Shown piece after piece: positions 7,272 to 16,360 of a stretch of 64,000 bases of DNA; the stretch's first letter is position 1; the number at the start of each line of letters is the position of its first letter. A model generated the notes under the pieces. The model did not search any database. It saw only the letters and a program-made list of their open reading frames with translations, and had not been told where the DNA came from. Position numbers and translations under genes: made by a program. The DNA is from Holophagales bacterium UBA5704 (GTDB lineage Bacteria; Acidobacteriota; Thermoanaerobaculia; Multivoradales; UBA5704), in NCBI GenBank assembly GCA_002420005.1, contig DIHE01000191.1:1-64000 (forward strand), given 5' to 3'.

Positions 7272-10187
7272 ATGTTCCCGGTGCTTTTGCACCCGGAGCT
7301 TTATCGCAGGCTCCGGCGCGGCGGGCGTGGTGAGACGGCGCGCTTCTTCAAGACCCTGACCCGGTTGCGGGCCGGGCATTGGGGCGGCGGCACGCGGGTC
7401 AAGCGCCTGCGGGGGATCAGCCGGCCTGTCTACGAGGCGCGCACCGATGCGGGGGATCGCCTGCTGTTCACCGTGGTCCGGTCGGCGGAGGCGGAAGCGC
7501 CGGGCCGGTCGGTACCGCATCTGCAGATCTGGGACCTGGTCCCCCACGACGACGCCGAGCGGACGGCCCGCCGCAACCGCTCGCCCGACGCCGAGTTCCT
7601 CGAGCTGGACACTCTGGAAGAGCTCGCCATCGAGGAGCCCCCTCCGCACCCTGCGGCCAGCTTCGCCGACATCCCTTCAGACGATCCGGCCGACGCCTCC
7701 GAGCCTCTGCTGCGCTTCCTTCTCGCGCCCGGCGATGCGGACGTCGAGGCCGGCGAGGAGACCGTCGGCGGCATCCGCTGGTTCCGTCTCGATCCCGCCT
7801 ATCTGGTGCGGGAGGAGGAGCTGCAGCGGCTGTTCGACACCGGGGGGGACGAGCTGGAGCTCAAGCTGACCCGCGAGCAATACGAGATTCTCCGCAGACC
7901 CGGTCCACTGCTCCTCGCGGGCAGCGCCGGCAGCGGCAAGACCACACTCGCCGTCCATCGCCTCGCCGCCGCCGCGCTCGAACCGAACCCACCCACGGTT
8001 CTCTACCTGTCCCTCAGCGCGGCGCTGGTCGAGCATGCGAAGGGGCTCTACGGCGACCTGGCGGCGGCTCGGGGCAGGGCGCCGGCCACCGCACCCGACT
8101 TCTTCACCTTCACCGACCTCTACCGTTCTTTGGTACCGCGCGATGTCCACGAGCACCAGGCGCGGCCGATGACCGAAGCGCTCTTCCGTGAGTGGTTCCG
8201 CAAGTCCGGACGCCCGCTCGATCCCGCCCTGGTCTGGGAGGAGCTGCGCAGCATCCTCAAGGGCGCCTGCCTCTCCCTCGACCAGCCCATGCTCGACGAA
8301 GCGGCCTACGCCGAGCTGGGACGCAAGCGCGCCCCGCTGTTCGTCGACGAGAGGCCGGAGATCTGGCGCATCGCCCAGCGCTACCAGGAGTGGCTGGCGG
8401 AAGAGGGACGCACAGACCCCATCGACTTGTGCCGCCGCGCTTTCCTGGAATTGCGCCGCCGCGGACCCGGCCATGACGTGGTGATCTGCGACGAGGTCCA
8501 GGACCTGACCGAGCTCGAGGTCGCCTTCGTCCTCGCCTTGTCGCGGCGCCAGGCGCTCGATGGCCTCCTGCTCACCGGGGATGCACAGCAGATCATCAAT
8601 CCGAGCGGTTTCCGCTGGGCCGAGGTCCGCCGCCTGGCCGGCAAATCCGCCCGGCTGCGCGCCGCTCCGGAGGTGGTGCGTCTGCGGCGCAATCTGCGCA
8701 GCGTGCAGCCTCTGGTCGAGCTCGCCAACCGACTGCTCCTGCTCCGCCGCGAGGTCTTCGGCCGCGGTGAGGAGGACGATCCCGAGGAAGCGGCTCTGGC
8801 AGGCCCGGTGCCGGTGGAAGTGCCCGGGGACGAGGCGGCGGTCCTGGCGTCGATCCGAGGCTTCGGCCCCCGCTGCGCCGTGTTGACCTCCGGCGAGGGC
8901 GAGGCGGAGCGGCTGCGCACTCTGCTCGGCACCAGCCGCGTCTTTCCGGTGCGCGAGGCCAAGGGACTGGAATTTGATTCGGTGGTCCTCTGGAAGCTCC
9001 TGGCGGAGGACCACGAGCTCATCGAGCGTTTTCTCCGGGCACCGGACGGCATGGCCCGCGAAGCCCGCTTCAAACGCCTCCTCCACCACCTCTACGTCGG
9101 TGCCACGCGCGCCCGGCGGCATCTGGCCATCCATGAGGGGCCTGCGGCCCATCCGTTCTGGGGGGACGCCCGGTTCCACGGCCGGCTGGAGCGCGGCGTT
9201 CCCGAGAGCCTCGGCCGTCTCTTCCAGGCCACCGCCTCACCCGCGGCCTGGGAGAAGGAGGGGGACTATTTTCTGGAGCACGGCCACTGGCGGCAAGCCG
9301 CCGAGTGCTTCCGCCGCGCCGGCCGGGAGGACCGGGAGATCGCCGCTCTCGCCCGGGCCGCCGAGGCGCGCGATGCTTGGAGCGAGGCGCTCACCCTCTG
9401 GGAGCGGCTCGGCGCCGTGGACCGCCAGGCGCCCCTCCTCGAACGGCTGGGGCGCCTCCCCGAAGCGCTCGAACGCTACCTGCAGGCCGGCCTCCCGGAC
9501 GACGCCCGCGGGTGTGAGCTGCGGCTCCTCGAGTGCGAAGGGCGCTGGGCCGCGGCGGCGGCCGGATGGGACGAGCTCGGCCGCCCCGCCGAGGCCGTCC
9601 GCTGCTGGCAGCAGGCGGGGGATCGCCCCCTGGCCCTCGCGCACGAAGCGGCCGGCCGCCCCGAGGACGCGGCTCCCCTTTGGGAAAAGCTGGGGAAGAC
9701 CCATCGCGCCGTCGAGACCTACGCGCGCGCCGGCCTCTGGAGCGAGGTCGCACGCGTCGAAGAGCCGGCTCCTGAGGGACGCCAGGTCCTGCTCCCCCAC
9801 TTGCGCGAGAGGATCCGGCACGGCGACTGGCTGCAGGCGTACCCACTGATCACGACGCGCATCGCCGTCCTGCGCCCCCGGATTCCCGACGCTCCATGGT
9901 TCGTCTTCGACGACGCGCAGCGTCTCGTCTGGCAGGAGGTTTGCCTCCTGGAGGAATTGATGTACCATTGCGAGGCACAGCGAGCCGAAGAAGAAGGTGC
10001 CTGGAGTCGGGCGGCGCGGCTGTGGGAGCTGGCGGGCAACCGGAAACGGGCCGCCACCGCCCGCAGGCGGCGGATCGAGTCGATCCGCGATCCCGAACGC
10101 CGGGCACGGGCTCTCCGTGCCTTGCGTGCGGCGGAGCCCGCAAGCTCAGCGGGAGAGACTGATGCGGGAGCTGACCGAGCATCCTGA
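7272..10187 (+). CDS. RelE-like + UvrD-type helicase + TPR-like fusion protein
   Basis: 971 aa; the start is fixed by GGAGGA at 7262. Residues 1-~105 resemble a RelE/ParE-fold module (KRLRGISRPVYEARTDAGDR, LQIWDLVPHDDAER). The superfamily 1 helicase follows, with Walker A AGSAGSGKTTLAVHRL at ~215, motif II VICDEVQDL at ~405 and a final helicase motif region VGATRARRHLAIHEG at ~615. The last ~300 residues are short helical repeats with the AECFRRAGR / ALERYLQAG pattern, a TPR-like solenoid. Likely cytoplasmic, acting on DNA or RNA. The stop overlaps the next gene by 26 nt. Confidence 0.8.
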   Translation: MFPVLLHPELYRRLRRGGRGETARFFKTLTRLRAGHWGGGTRVKRLRGISRPVYEARTDAGDRLLFTVVRSAEAEAPGRSVPHLQIWDLVPHDDAERTARRNRSPDAEFLELDTLEELAIEEPPPHPAASFADIPSDDPADASEPLLRFLLAPGDADVEAGEETVGGIRWFRLDPAYLVREEELQRLFDTGGDELELKLTREQYEILRRPGPLLLAGSAGSGKTTLAVHRLAAAALEPNPPTVLYLSLSAALVEHAKGLYGDLAAARGRAPATAPDFFTFTDLYRSLVPRDVHEHQARPMTEALFREWFRKSGRPLDPALVWEELRSILKGACLSLDQPMLDEAAYAELGRKRAPLFVDERPEIWRIAQRYQEWLAEEGRTDPIDLCRRAFLELRRRGPGHDVVICDEVQDLTELEVAFVLALSRRQALDGLLLTGDAQQIINPSGFRWAEVRRLAGKSARLRAAPEVVRLRRNLRSVQPLVELANRLLLLRREVFGRGEEDDPEEAALAGPVPVEVPGDEAAVLASIRGFGPRCAVLTSGEGEAERLRTLLGTSRVFPVREAKGLEFDSVVLWKLLAEDHELIERFLRAPDGMAREARFKRLLHHLYVGATRARRHLAIHEGPAAHPFWGDARFHGRLERGVPESLGRLFQATASPAAWEKEGDYFLEHGHWRQAAECFRRAGREDREIAALARAAEARDAWSEALTLWERLGAVDRQAPLLERLGRLPEALERYLQAGLPDDARGCELRLLECEGRWAAAAAGWDELGRPAEAVRCWQQAGDRPLALAHEAAGRPEDAAPLWEKLGKTHRAVETYARAGLWSEVARVEEPAPEGRQVLLPHLRERIRHGDWLQAYPLITTRIAVLRPRIPDAPWFVFDDAQRLVWQEVCLLEELMYHCEAQRAEEEGAWSRAARLWELAGNRKRAATARRRRIESIRDPERRARALRALRAAEPASSAGETDAGADRAS

Positions 10188-11499
10188 CTCGGACGTTTTC
10201 GTCCGCATGACCCGGGGAACGGCCACCCCGGAGGAAACGCGCGCGGCCGTCCGCCACCTGCTGCAGGGCTGCAAGGTGTGCGCGCAGCGCGCCGCCGCAC
10301 CGCCCGAGAAGGCCAACTACGAAGGGGTGTTCAAGCGCTTGGAGACCCGAGGCATCGACCGGGCCATCGCGCAGGCTCGGCATCTGGAGAAAGAGCGGGA
10401 AGAGGCGCGCTTGCTGCACGCAGAGCTTCTCCGGCAGGAAGCGGTCCAGGGGTTGAGCCAGGTCCACAGCACCCGCCGGTATGCCAGCCTGGCTCTCTGC
10501 GAGTTGCTGCTGCAAACGGCTCGCGACCTCGGCGTGGACGATCCTCCGCGCGCCCGGCGAGCCGCCGAGCTGGCGGTGCACGTCGCCGAGCAGCTCGACC
10601 TGGGACCCTACGGGTCGCCGGTGGTGCAGGACCTGCGCGCCATCGCCTGGGCCTACCTGGCCGACACGGCGCGCGTACAGGCCGACCTTCAGCTCGCCAG
10701 AAACGCGATGGACACCGCCGAGCTTCTGCTCGACCAGGGGAGCGGCGATCCGCTGGTCCGGGCGGAGCTGCTGGGCTTCCAGGCTTCCCTTCTCACCTAC
10801 AGTGGCCGGTTCGACGAAGCGCTCCCCTTGCTCAACCGGGTCGCCTCGATCTGGCGCCGGGCCGGCGACCGCCATCAGCTCGGGCGCACGCTGATCAAAA
10901 AAGGAACCGTCCTCGGAAATGCCGGAGAATCCGCAGCCGCGGTACGCCTCATCCGGCGCGGCATGGACCTGATCGAGCCGACCCGGGAGCCGCGGCTCCT
11001 CGTGTGTGCCACCCACAACTACATCTGGTTCCTGCAGGAGAGCGGCAAGACCGGATCGGTGGCCGGATGTTTGCACGGCGCCCGCCTGCTCTACCAGCGG
11101 GCCGGCGACCGCCGCGATCTCGGCAGGCTGCGCTGGCTGGAAGGGAAGATCGCCACCGGCAAGACCGCCGAGACCGCCCTCCTCGCCGCCCGCGACGCCC
11201 TGGCCCGCGAGGGGCTCGCCTACGAAGCGGCCCTCGCCGCCATGGACCTCGCCGCCCACTACGCCCGCGAGGGGCGCGGCCCGGACATGCGGCGCCAGAC
11301 ACACCAGATGCTGCCGCTCTTCCGCTCCTCCGACATGTACCAGGAGACCCTCGTCGCCCTTCTCTCCTTCCCCCACGGCAAACGCCCCCCCGCCGCCCAC
11401 CTGCTCGCCGATCTGGAAGGGCACCTCGGCAAGGTCTGGCAGGAGAAAAACCCGCGCGCCCTCGCCGCCTCCTTCCGGTTGCCGTCCGCTCCCCTATAA
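10162..11499 (+). CDS. Soluble TPR protein with zinc-binding N-terminus
   Basis: 445 aa. The start at ATG 10162 has GGGAG six nt upstream. Near residue 30 HLLQGCKVC resembles the HxxxCxxC anti-sigma zinc motif with one extra residue. The rest is TPR-like (AELAVHVAEQL, ALPLLNRVASIWRRAGD, EPRLLVCATHNYIWFLQ). It is clearly related to the protein at 14824-16173 and more distantly to 45223-46494. No membrane segment. Here the partner upstream is a helicase, not an exported peptide. The TAA stop is part of the -10 box of the next gene. Confidence 0.75.
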   Translation: MRELTEHPDSDVFVRMTRGTATPEETRAAVRHLLQGCKVCAQRAAAPPEKANYEGVFKRLETRGIDRAIAQARHLEKEREEARLLHAELLRQEAVQGLSQVHSTRRYASLALCELLLQTARDLGVDDPPRARRAAELAVHVAEQLDLGPYGSPVVQDLRAIAWAYLADTARVQADLQLARNAMDTAELLLDQGSGDPLVRAELLGFQASLLTYSGRFDEALPLLNRVASIWRRAGDRHQLGRTLIKKGTVLGNAGESAAAVRLIRRGMDLIEPTREPRLLVCATHNYIWFLQESGKTGSVAGCLHGARLLYQRAGDRRDLGRLRWLEGKIATGKTAETALLAARDALAREGLAYEAALAAMDLAAHYAREGRGPDMRRQTHQMLPLFRSSDMYQETLVALLSFPHGKRPPAAHLLADLEGHLGKVWQEKNPRALAASFRLPSAPL

Positions 11500-11500
11500 T
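11495..11500 (+). promoter_or_regulatory. -10 box overlapping a stop codon
   Basis: TATAAT whose internal TAA is the stop of the TPR gene. Eight nt later GTG 11509 starts the next gene. A leaderless promoter is embedded in the end of the upstream coding region. Confidence 0.6.
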
Positions 11501-11508
11501 CGCCGTCC

Positions 11509-12666
11509 GTGCGCCTCACCGACACGGATCTCCTCGCCCGCCTGGTCGCATTCGACTCGACCAGTTGCAACAGCAACCTCCCGATCGCCGACTTTCTCTG
11601 TGAGGTCCTGGATCGTCCGGGCCTCCACATCGACCGCCACCCGTCCCCCGACGGAACCAAGGTCAACGTCATCGCCTGGCTCGGCCCGCCGCCGCGCGCC
11701 GACCGCGCCGGCCTGGTCCTTTGCGGGCACATGGACGTGGTGCCGGCGGATGAAGCCGGCTGGCAGAGCGATCCCTTCACGCTGACCGATGCCGGAGACC
11801 GCTGGGTCGGGCGAGGCGCCTGCGACATGAAGGGATTTCTCGCCCTCGCGACGAATCTCGCGGCCGAGACCGATCCGGCGCATCTCACGGCACCCCTGGT
11901 CCTCGTCTTCACCTATGACGAGGAGGTCGGCACTCTGGGAGCCCGGCACCTGCTCACCTCGTATGCCCAGGGGCCGTCGCTGCCGCGCGCCACCGTGATC
12001 GGCGAGCCGACCTCGCTGCGCGTAGCGCGCGCCCACAAAGGCCACCTCAAGCTGCGCATCACGCTCCACGGTACGAGTGCCCACAGCGGCTATCCGCACC
12101 TGGGCGTCAGCGCCATCGAGCCGGCCGGCCGGGTGATCGGTGCCCTGGCGGAGCTGCGCCGCACGCTCGAAGGCGAGGAGGCGCCGCACCGGGAGCTCTT
12201 TCCCGGTGTCCCCTTCGTGCCACTCAACGTCGGCACCGTCCGCGGCGGCGCCGCGATCAACGTCGTCCCCGATCTCTGCGTAGTCGAGGTGGGCGTCCGC
12301 CCCCTCCCCGGGATGGACTCCGCCGCGCTCGCCGCCCGCATCGAGCAAGCCGCCATCGCCGCCGCCGCGCCGCTCGTGCCGTCGGTCGAGATCCTCTCCG
12401 ACAGCCCCCCGATGTTTCTGGACGAAGGCGCGCCCATCCACCGGCACCTCTGCGGGCTGGTCGGCCAGGGAGAGACCGAGACAGTCTCCTACGCCACCGA
12501 CGCGGGCTGGATGCAGCAGCTCGGCCTGGACTGCGCCATCTTCGGCCCCGGCACGATCGAGGTGGCGCACAAGCCGAACGAAAGCCTGCCGAAAAGCGAG
12601 CTCGCCGCCGCCCGCACCGTGCTCACCCGGAGCCTCCGGCATTTCTGCATGGAAGTGGCACCATGA
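11509..12666 (+). CDS. argE: Acetylornithine deacetylase / M20 peptidase
   Basis: 385 aa, the usual ArgE length. M20 metal-site motifs: GHMDVVPA, GRGACDMKGFLA, a YDEEVGTLGA catalytic Glu pair, GEPTSLR, and the dimerisation domain with HGTSAHSGYPHLG. The C-terminal GPGTIEVAHKPNE histidine is typical of ArgE. It would remove the N-acetyl group from acetylornithine; succinyl-diaminopimelate desuccinylase is the main alternative. GTG start with TATAAT 8 nt upstream. Confidence 0.85.
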   Translation: MRLTDTDLLARLVAFDSTSCNSNLPIADFLCEVLDRPGLHIDRHPSPDGTKVNVIAWLGPPPRADRAGLVLCGHMDVVPADEAGWQSDPFTLTDAGDRWVGRGACDMKGFLALATNLAAETDPAHLTAPLVLVFTYDEEVGTLGARHLLTSYAQGPSLPRATVIGEPTSLRVARAHKGHLKLRITLHGTSAHSGYPHLGVSAIEPAGRVIGALAELRRTLEGEEAPHRELFPGVPFVPLNVGTVRGGAAINVVPDLCVVEVGVRPLPGMDSAALAARIEQAAIAAAAPLVPSVEILSDSPPMFLDEGAPIHRHLCGLVGQGETETVSYATDAGWMQQLGLDCAIFGPGTIEVAHKPNESLPKSELAAARTVLTRSLRHFCMEVAP

Positions 12667-12692
12667 CCCGGCCGCGCGCATAAGATACCCTC

Positions 12693-13376
12693 ATGTGCGG
12701 CCGCTACACCCTCTCCTCGACGAGCGACGAGATCGCCATCCTCTTCGACCTGTCGGAAGTCCCGAGCCTGCCGCCCCGCTTCAACATTGCGCCAACCCAG
12801 GAGGCGGCGGTCGTGCGCGTCGTCGAGCCCGGCGCGCCGCGGCACCTCGACTTCCTGCGCTGGGGGCTCGTCCCCTACTGGGCCGAGGACCCGGGCATCG
12901 GCAACCGGATGATCAACGCCCGCGCCGAGACCGTGGCGGACAAGCCCGCCTTTCGCAGCAGCTTCCGCAAACAGCGCTGCCTGATCGCGACGGATGGCTT
13001 CTACGAGTGGAAGAAGGAAGGGAAGCTGAAGCAGCCGTACCACATCCGCCGCCAGGATCGCCGCCCCTTCGCCTTCGCCGGCCTCTGGGCGCGCTGGAAG
13101 CCCCGCGACGGGAGCGGCGAAGTGCTCGAGACCTTCACGATCCTCACCACCGAGGCGAACGAGCTGATCCGGCCGCTCCACGACCGCATGCCGGTCATCG
13201 TCGAGCCCTCCCGTTTCGGGCTCTGGCTCGATCCCACCCTCGACGACCGCAGCCGCCTCCAGGAGCTTCTCGTGCCCTACGACGGGAGCCAGATGGAGAC
13301 CGTCCCGGTCAGCCGGGCGGTCAACAGCCCCGCCCACGACGCGCCGGACTGCCTGGCGCCCCTGGTGGGCGGTTGA
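12693..13376 (+). CDS. yedK: SOS response-associated peptidase (SRAP/YedK-HMCES)
   Basis: 227 aa. The catalytic Cys2 follows Met (MCGRYTL). RFNIAPTQ, GFYEWKK and LHDRMPVI give the conserved Asn, Glu and His. SRAP proteins crosslink through Cys2 to abasic sites in single-stranded DNA and protect them. TAAGAT lies 6 nt upstream of the ATG, so it is probably leaderless. No LexA-type operator seen. Confidence 0.93.
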   Translation: MCGRYTLSSTSDEIAILFDLSEVPSLPPRFNIAPTQEAAVVRVVEPGAPRHLDFLRWGLVPYWAEDPGIGNRMINARAETVADKPAFRSSFRKQRCLIATDGFYEWKKEGKLKQPYHIRRQDRRPFAFAGLWARWKPRDGSGEVLETFTILTTEANELIRPLHDRMPVIVEPSRFGLWLDPTLDDRSRLQELLVPYDGSQMETVPVSRAVNSPAHDAPDCLAPLVGG

Positions 13377-13868
13377 TCACACCGCGTACGAGAACGCAAA
13401 CACCCCGATCATCAGAAAGATCAGCACCAGCTTGCCGGCGGTGCCCAGGAGGATGCCGAGCCAGGTGGCGAAGCCGGCTTTCAGGGCTTGGTCGCGGTTG
13501 CGCCGGGCCAGGTACTCCCCCAGCACGGCGCCCACGAACGGGCCGAGAATCAGGCCCGGCAGGCTGAAGAAGAGCCCGACGAACGTGCCGACCGCCGCGC
13601 CGGCCACCGCCATCCAGCTCGCTCCCGCCCGTTTCGCTCCCAGGCTCGATGCCACGAAATCCACCGCCAGGGCGACGAGGGTCAGGCCGCCGATCACACA
13701 GAGCGGCAACCAACCCACCTTCTGAAATCCGTCCGCCCAGGCCGCGAGAACCAGCCCCACCAGGACGAGCGGCGTCCCGGGCAGGGCCGGCAGCACCGAG
13801 CCGGCGATCCCCACCAACACGCAGAGGACTCCCAGAACCCAAAGGAGGAGACTCATTTCGGGCGTCAT
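13377..13868 (-). CDS. DUF456 family membrane protein
   Basis: 163 aa with about five hydrophobic segments. DUF456 features: GxxGSVLPALPGTPLVLVGL near the N-terminus and a glycine-rich GLFFSLPGLILGPFVGAVLGE segment. Function unknown. The ATG overlaps the stop of the DUF4349 gene by 4 nt. Confidence 0.85.
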   Translation of the reverse strand: MTPEMSLLLWVLGVLCVLVGIAGSVLPALPGTPLVLVGLVLAAWADGFQKVGWLPLCVIGGLTLVALAVDFVASSLGAKRAGASWMAVAGAAVGTFVGLFFSLPGLILGPFVGAVLGEYLARRNRDQALKAGFATWLGILLGTAGKLVLIFLMIGVFAFSYAV

Positions 13869-14782
13869 GGCTGCGGTCCTCCGGCTTCGGGCTTGCGGTT
13901 GCGCCGTTTGAGGAACCGGACGAGCCACCAGAACGGGAGCACCACCGGAAGGATCGCGACCCCCACAACGATCAGCGCGTCGAGCAGGAACTGGAGGATC
14001 TTGAGCAACGCCCGCGCGCTGCTGCGCACCGTGTTCCACGGCCGCCATTCATCGCGGTTTACGATCGGCGCGGCGGCGACATCGGAGCGCAGGCTCAGGT
14101 GCACCGTCGAGAGCGCGGCAAGCCGGTCGATGGACTGGAGCTGCCCCTGGATCTGCTCGATCTGGCCGCGGATCTGGGTCAGCTCGCGGTAGACCGCCAT
14201 GACGTCCTCCACCTTGCGGCCTTTCTCCCGCGACTCGGCCAGCAGCTCGCGCAGCTCGGCTTCCGTCGCGGTCAGCGTGCGCAGGCTCGATTGAAGGTCG
14301 ACATAGCGGCTCGTCGCGTCCTCCGTCGCGACCTGTTCGCGGTCCACCCGCACGGCCAACGCCTTGATGGCGGCGAGCGCCGCATCGAGCTGGTCGGCGG
14401 GGAAGCGCAACGTCAGCTCGTAGTGCATCAGGCTCTCGGCCCGCCGGGCGTTCAACGCCTCGACGAAGCCGCCATGAGCCTTTACGATCTCCTCGACCCG
14501 CCGTTCGGCGGCCTCCGTGTCCTTCACCGCCAGATCCAGGTCCACCTTGCGGATCAGCTTGCGTGCGGAAAGGGCCGGAGCTGGAAAAGCCTGGGAGGTG
14601 TCTCCTTGCGCAGGCGCGCCGGGTGCTGCAGCGGGAGCCGCAGCACCCTCCGTGGCCGCCGGCGCCGCGGCGCGGGCCGTGAGGTCCGGCTCGGCCATCT
14701 CCTCCTTGGCGCAACCGGCCAAAGCGGCACCCAGGAGGAGAAGAGGGGGCAGTGGAACAAAGAAGCGGAGCGGTCGAACCAT
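13865..14782 (-). CDS. DUF4349 lipoprotein
   Basis: 305 aa. Lipoprotein signal (LLLLGAALAGC), Ala/Pro-rich linker, then the DUF4349 domain: RKVDLDLAVKDTEAAERRVEEIV..GGFVE at ~75-105 and a coiled coil at ~165-225 (ELRELLAESREKGRKVEDVM). A C-terminal membrane helix sits at ~255-290, followed by a basic tail. Probably an inner-membrane protein with a periplasmic coiled coil. An AGGAGAT Shine-Dalgarno precedes the ATG. First gene of a two-gene operon with DUF456. Confidence 0.85.
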   Translation of the reverse strand: MVRPLRFFVPLPPLLLLGAALAGCAKEEMAEPDLTARAAAPAATEGAAAPAAAPGAPAQGDTSQAFPAPALSARKLIRKVDLDLAVKDTEAAERRVEEIVKAHGGFVEALNARRAESLMHYELTLRFPADQLDAALAAIKALAVRVDREQVATEDATSRYVDLQSSLRTLTATEAELRELLAESREKGRKVEDVMAVYRELTQIRGQIEQIQGQLQSIDRLAALSTVHLSLRSDVAAAPIVNRDEWRPWNTVRSSARALLKILQFLLDALIVVGVAILPVVLPFWWLVRFLKRRNRKPEAGGPQP

Positions 14783-14823
14783 GAGAGCGATCTCCTGTGC
14801 CGTACAACGGCACGGAGATCATC

Positions 14824-16173
14824 TCACGGCTCGAAGCGCAAACCCGGATCGTGCTCCGCCCGGCGAAGAAACCGAGCAACCTGGGTCACCACCTCGAGGC
14901 TCACCTGCTCCGCATCCAGCGCTCTCTGGAGAAACCGTAGGGCGGCCAGGGCCTCCCGGTGGACGTGGAGGGAGGCGAAGATCGCCAGCATCTCCTCCGC
15001 AAGCTGCTTGAGGTCGGCGTCCCGGCCGCCCCGAGCATAAAGAAGGGCCAGCTCCAGAGAGACCAGTGCCGAGTCATAGGCCATTTCCTCAGCGATGAAG
15101 GTCGTGCGCGCCTTGAGGAGAAGCCTCTCGGCTTGTTTCGGCCGCCCCAAGCCCACCGAGATCTTTGCTTTGATCCACTGACGCCGGGCCTGGGTGACGG
15201 CATCGGGAAAGCTGTGGTAGAGCGGACGAATCTCACCGTAGAGCTTCTGGGCCTCGCGAAACCGGCCGGTATCCGCAAGGTAGTCCAGGAGATTGTGGTG
15301 GCCACAAAGTGCGAGCCGCGGCTCCCGATCCGCGTCGATCAACTCGATGCCCTGAGAGAGAAGGGCAGCTCCCTTTTCCGGCCGGCCCGCATAGCGATAG
15401 ACGGTGTCCATCTTGACCAAGCTTCGGCCGGCACTATGAGAATCCCCCATGCGGCGGAAAATCGCAACCGATCTCCGCAAGAGACTGAGCGCCTCGGTAA
15501 ATTCGCGTTGGTCTCGGCGGAGGGACGCCAGCCGGTCCAGGAAGAACGCTCGTTCAAGAGGGTCCTTGCTACCGCGAAGCAAGCTCTCTTCCGCCTTCCG
15601 GAACGCTTCTTCTGCACCCAGGAAGTCCGACATGACGCGGCGTGCATTGCCCAGACAGGTCCAGGCTCTCGCCCGGAGATCCTCGACGAGGCGCGGATCC
15701 GGGTGGGTCTTGCTGAGCTGAGCTGCGATCTCGAGGGCGAGCAGGGACATCTGCGCGGCATCGCGCGGGTTTTCGACCGCAGCGTCGCCACATCGTTCCA
15801 GGAGGAGCTCGCACAAGCCCCAGGTCCGAAAGCGGGGAGAATTCCGGATGAGCAGGAGCTGCCGATCTGCCGAGAGGCCCATCAGCTCGACAAAGAGGCC
15901 CGGTGCAACCTCGCGTTCCTCAAGCAGGTTCTGCGCCTGCACCGCCAGGGGGTCGGCAGGACCCTCGCCGACCTCCAGATCCACGCCAACGGGTGCCCAC
16001 CCACTCTCCTCCTCGGCCTCTCCAGCGTCCTCGGCCGAGATCCGCCCAAGGACGGCGTGGAGCCGCCGGCGACACCCGTTGCATTGGAGCAGGTGGGAAA
16101 GGAATGCCTGCTGGTGCTCCCCCAGAGCCAGGAAGAACTCCTCCAGAGCGAGATCCTTCGGGTGAATCTTCAC
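14824..16173 (-). CDS. Soluble TPR protein with HxxxCxxC motif, paired with exported peptide
   Basis: 449 aa. GTG start with GGAGGAG just upstream. Residues ~25-35 carry HLLQCNGCRRR, an exact HxxxCxxC zinc anti-sigma (ZAS) motif, but there is no membrane helix. From ~90 on it is TPR-like helical repeats (AEEAFRKAEESLLRGSKDPL, EALSLLRRSVAIFRRMGDSH, EPRLALCGHHNLLDYLADTGR), shared with 10162-11499. A small exported peptide gene lies 188 nt upstream on the same strand. ZAS and TPR together suggest a cytosolic regulator; the ligand is unknown. Confidence 0.75.
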   Translation of the reverse strand: MKIHPKDLALEEFFLALGEHQQAFLSHLLQCNGCRRRLHAVLGRISAEDAGEAEEESGWAPVGVDLEVGEGPADPLAVQAQNLLEEREVAPGLFVELMGLSADRQLLLIRNSPRFRTWGLCELLLERCGDAAVENPRDAAQMSLLALEIAAQLSKTHPDPRLVEDLRARAWTCLGNARRVMSDFLGAEEAFRKAEESLLRGSKDPLERAFFLDRLASLRRDQREFTEALSLLRRSVAIFRRMGDSHSAGRSLVKMDTVYRYAGRPEKGAALLSQGIELIDADREPRLALCGHHNLLDYLADTGRFREAQKLYGEIRPLYHSFPDAVTQARRQWIKAKISVGLGRPKQAERLLLKARTTFIAEEMAYDSALVSLELALLYARGGRDADLKQLAEEMLAIFASLHVHREALAALRFLQRALDAEQVSLEVVTQVARFLRRAEHDPGLRFEP

Positions 16174-16314
16174 GAAGCTCCTCCTTCGCCGCGCATGAAA
16201 TCGAGATGGGCTCCTGGAGATCTGGAGGCGGTGCGCCTCGGAGAATCGATAAGCTCAGCGCACCTTACAGATTGCATCGCGCAGAAGAACAGAGGAATCC
16301 AGGCGTAAGAAAAT

Positions 16315-16346
16315 GAGCGCCGGCTCTTCCCAGGAAGCCGGCGCTC
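16315..16346 (-). terminator. Rho-independent-type hairpin after peptide gene 1
   Basis: Read on the minus strand: GAGCGCCGGCT - short loop - AGCCGGCGCTC, followed by ATTTTC. It lies between the peptide gene and the TPR gene, so it could terminate or attenuate transcription into the TPR gene. Confidence 0.7.
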
Positions 16347-16360
16347 CTGCCCGCCCTCTC

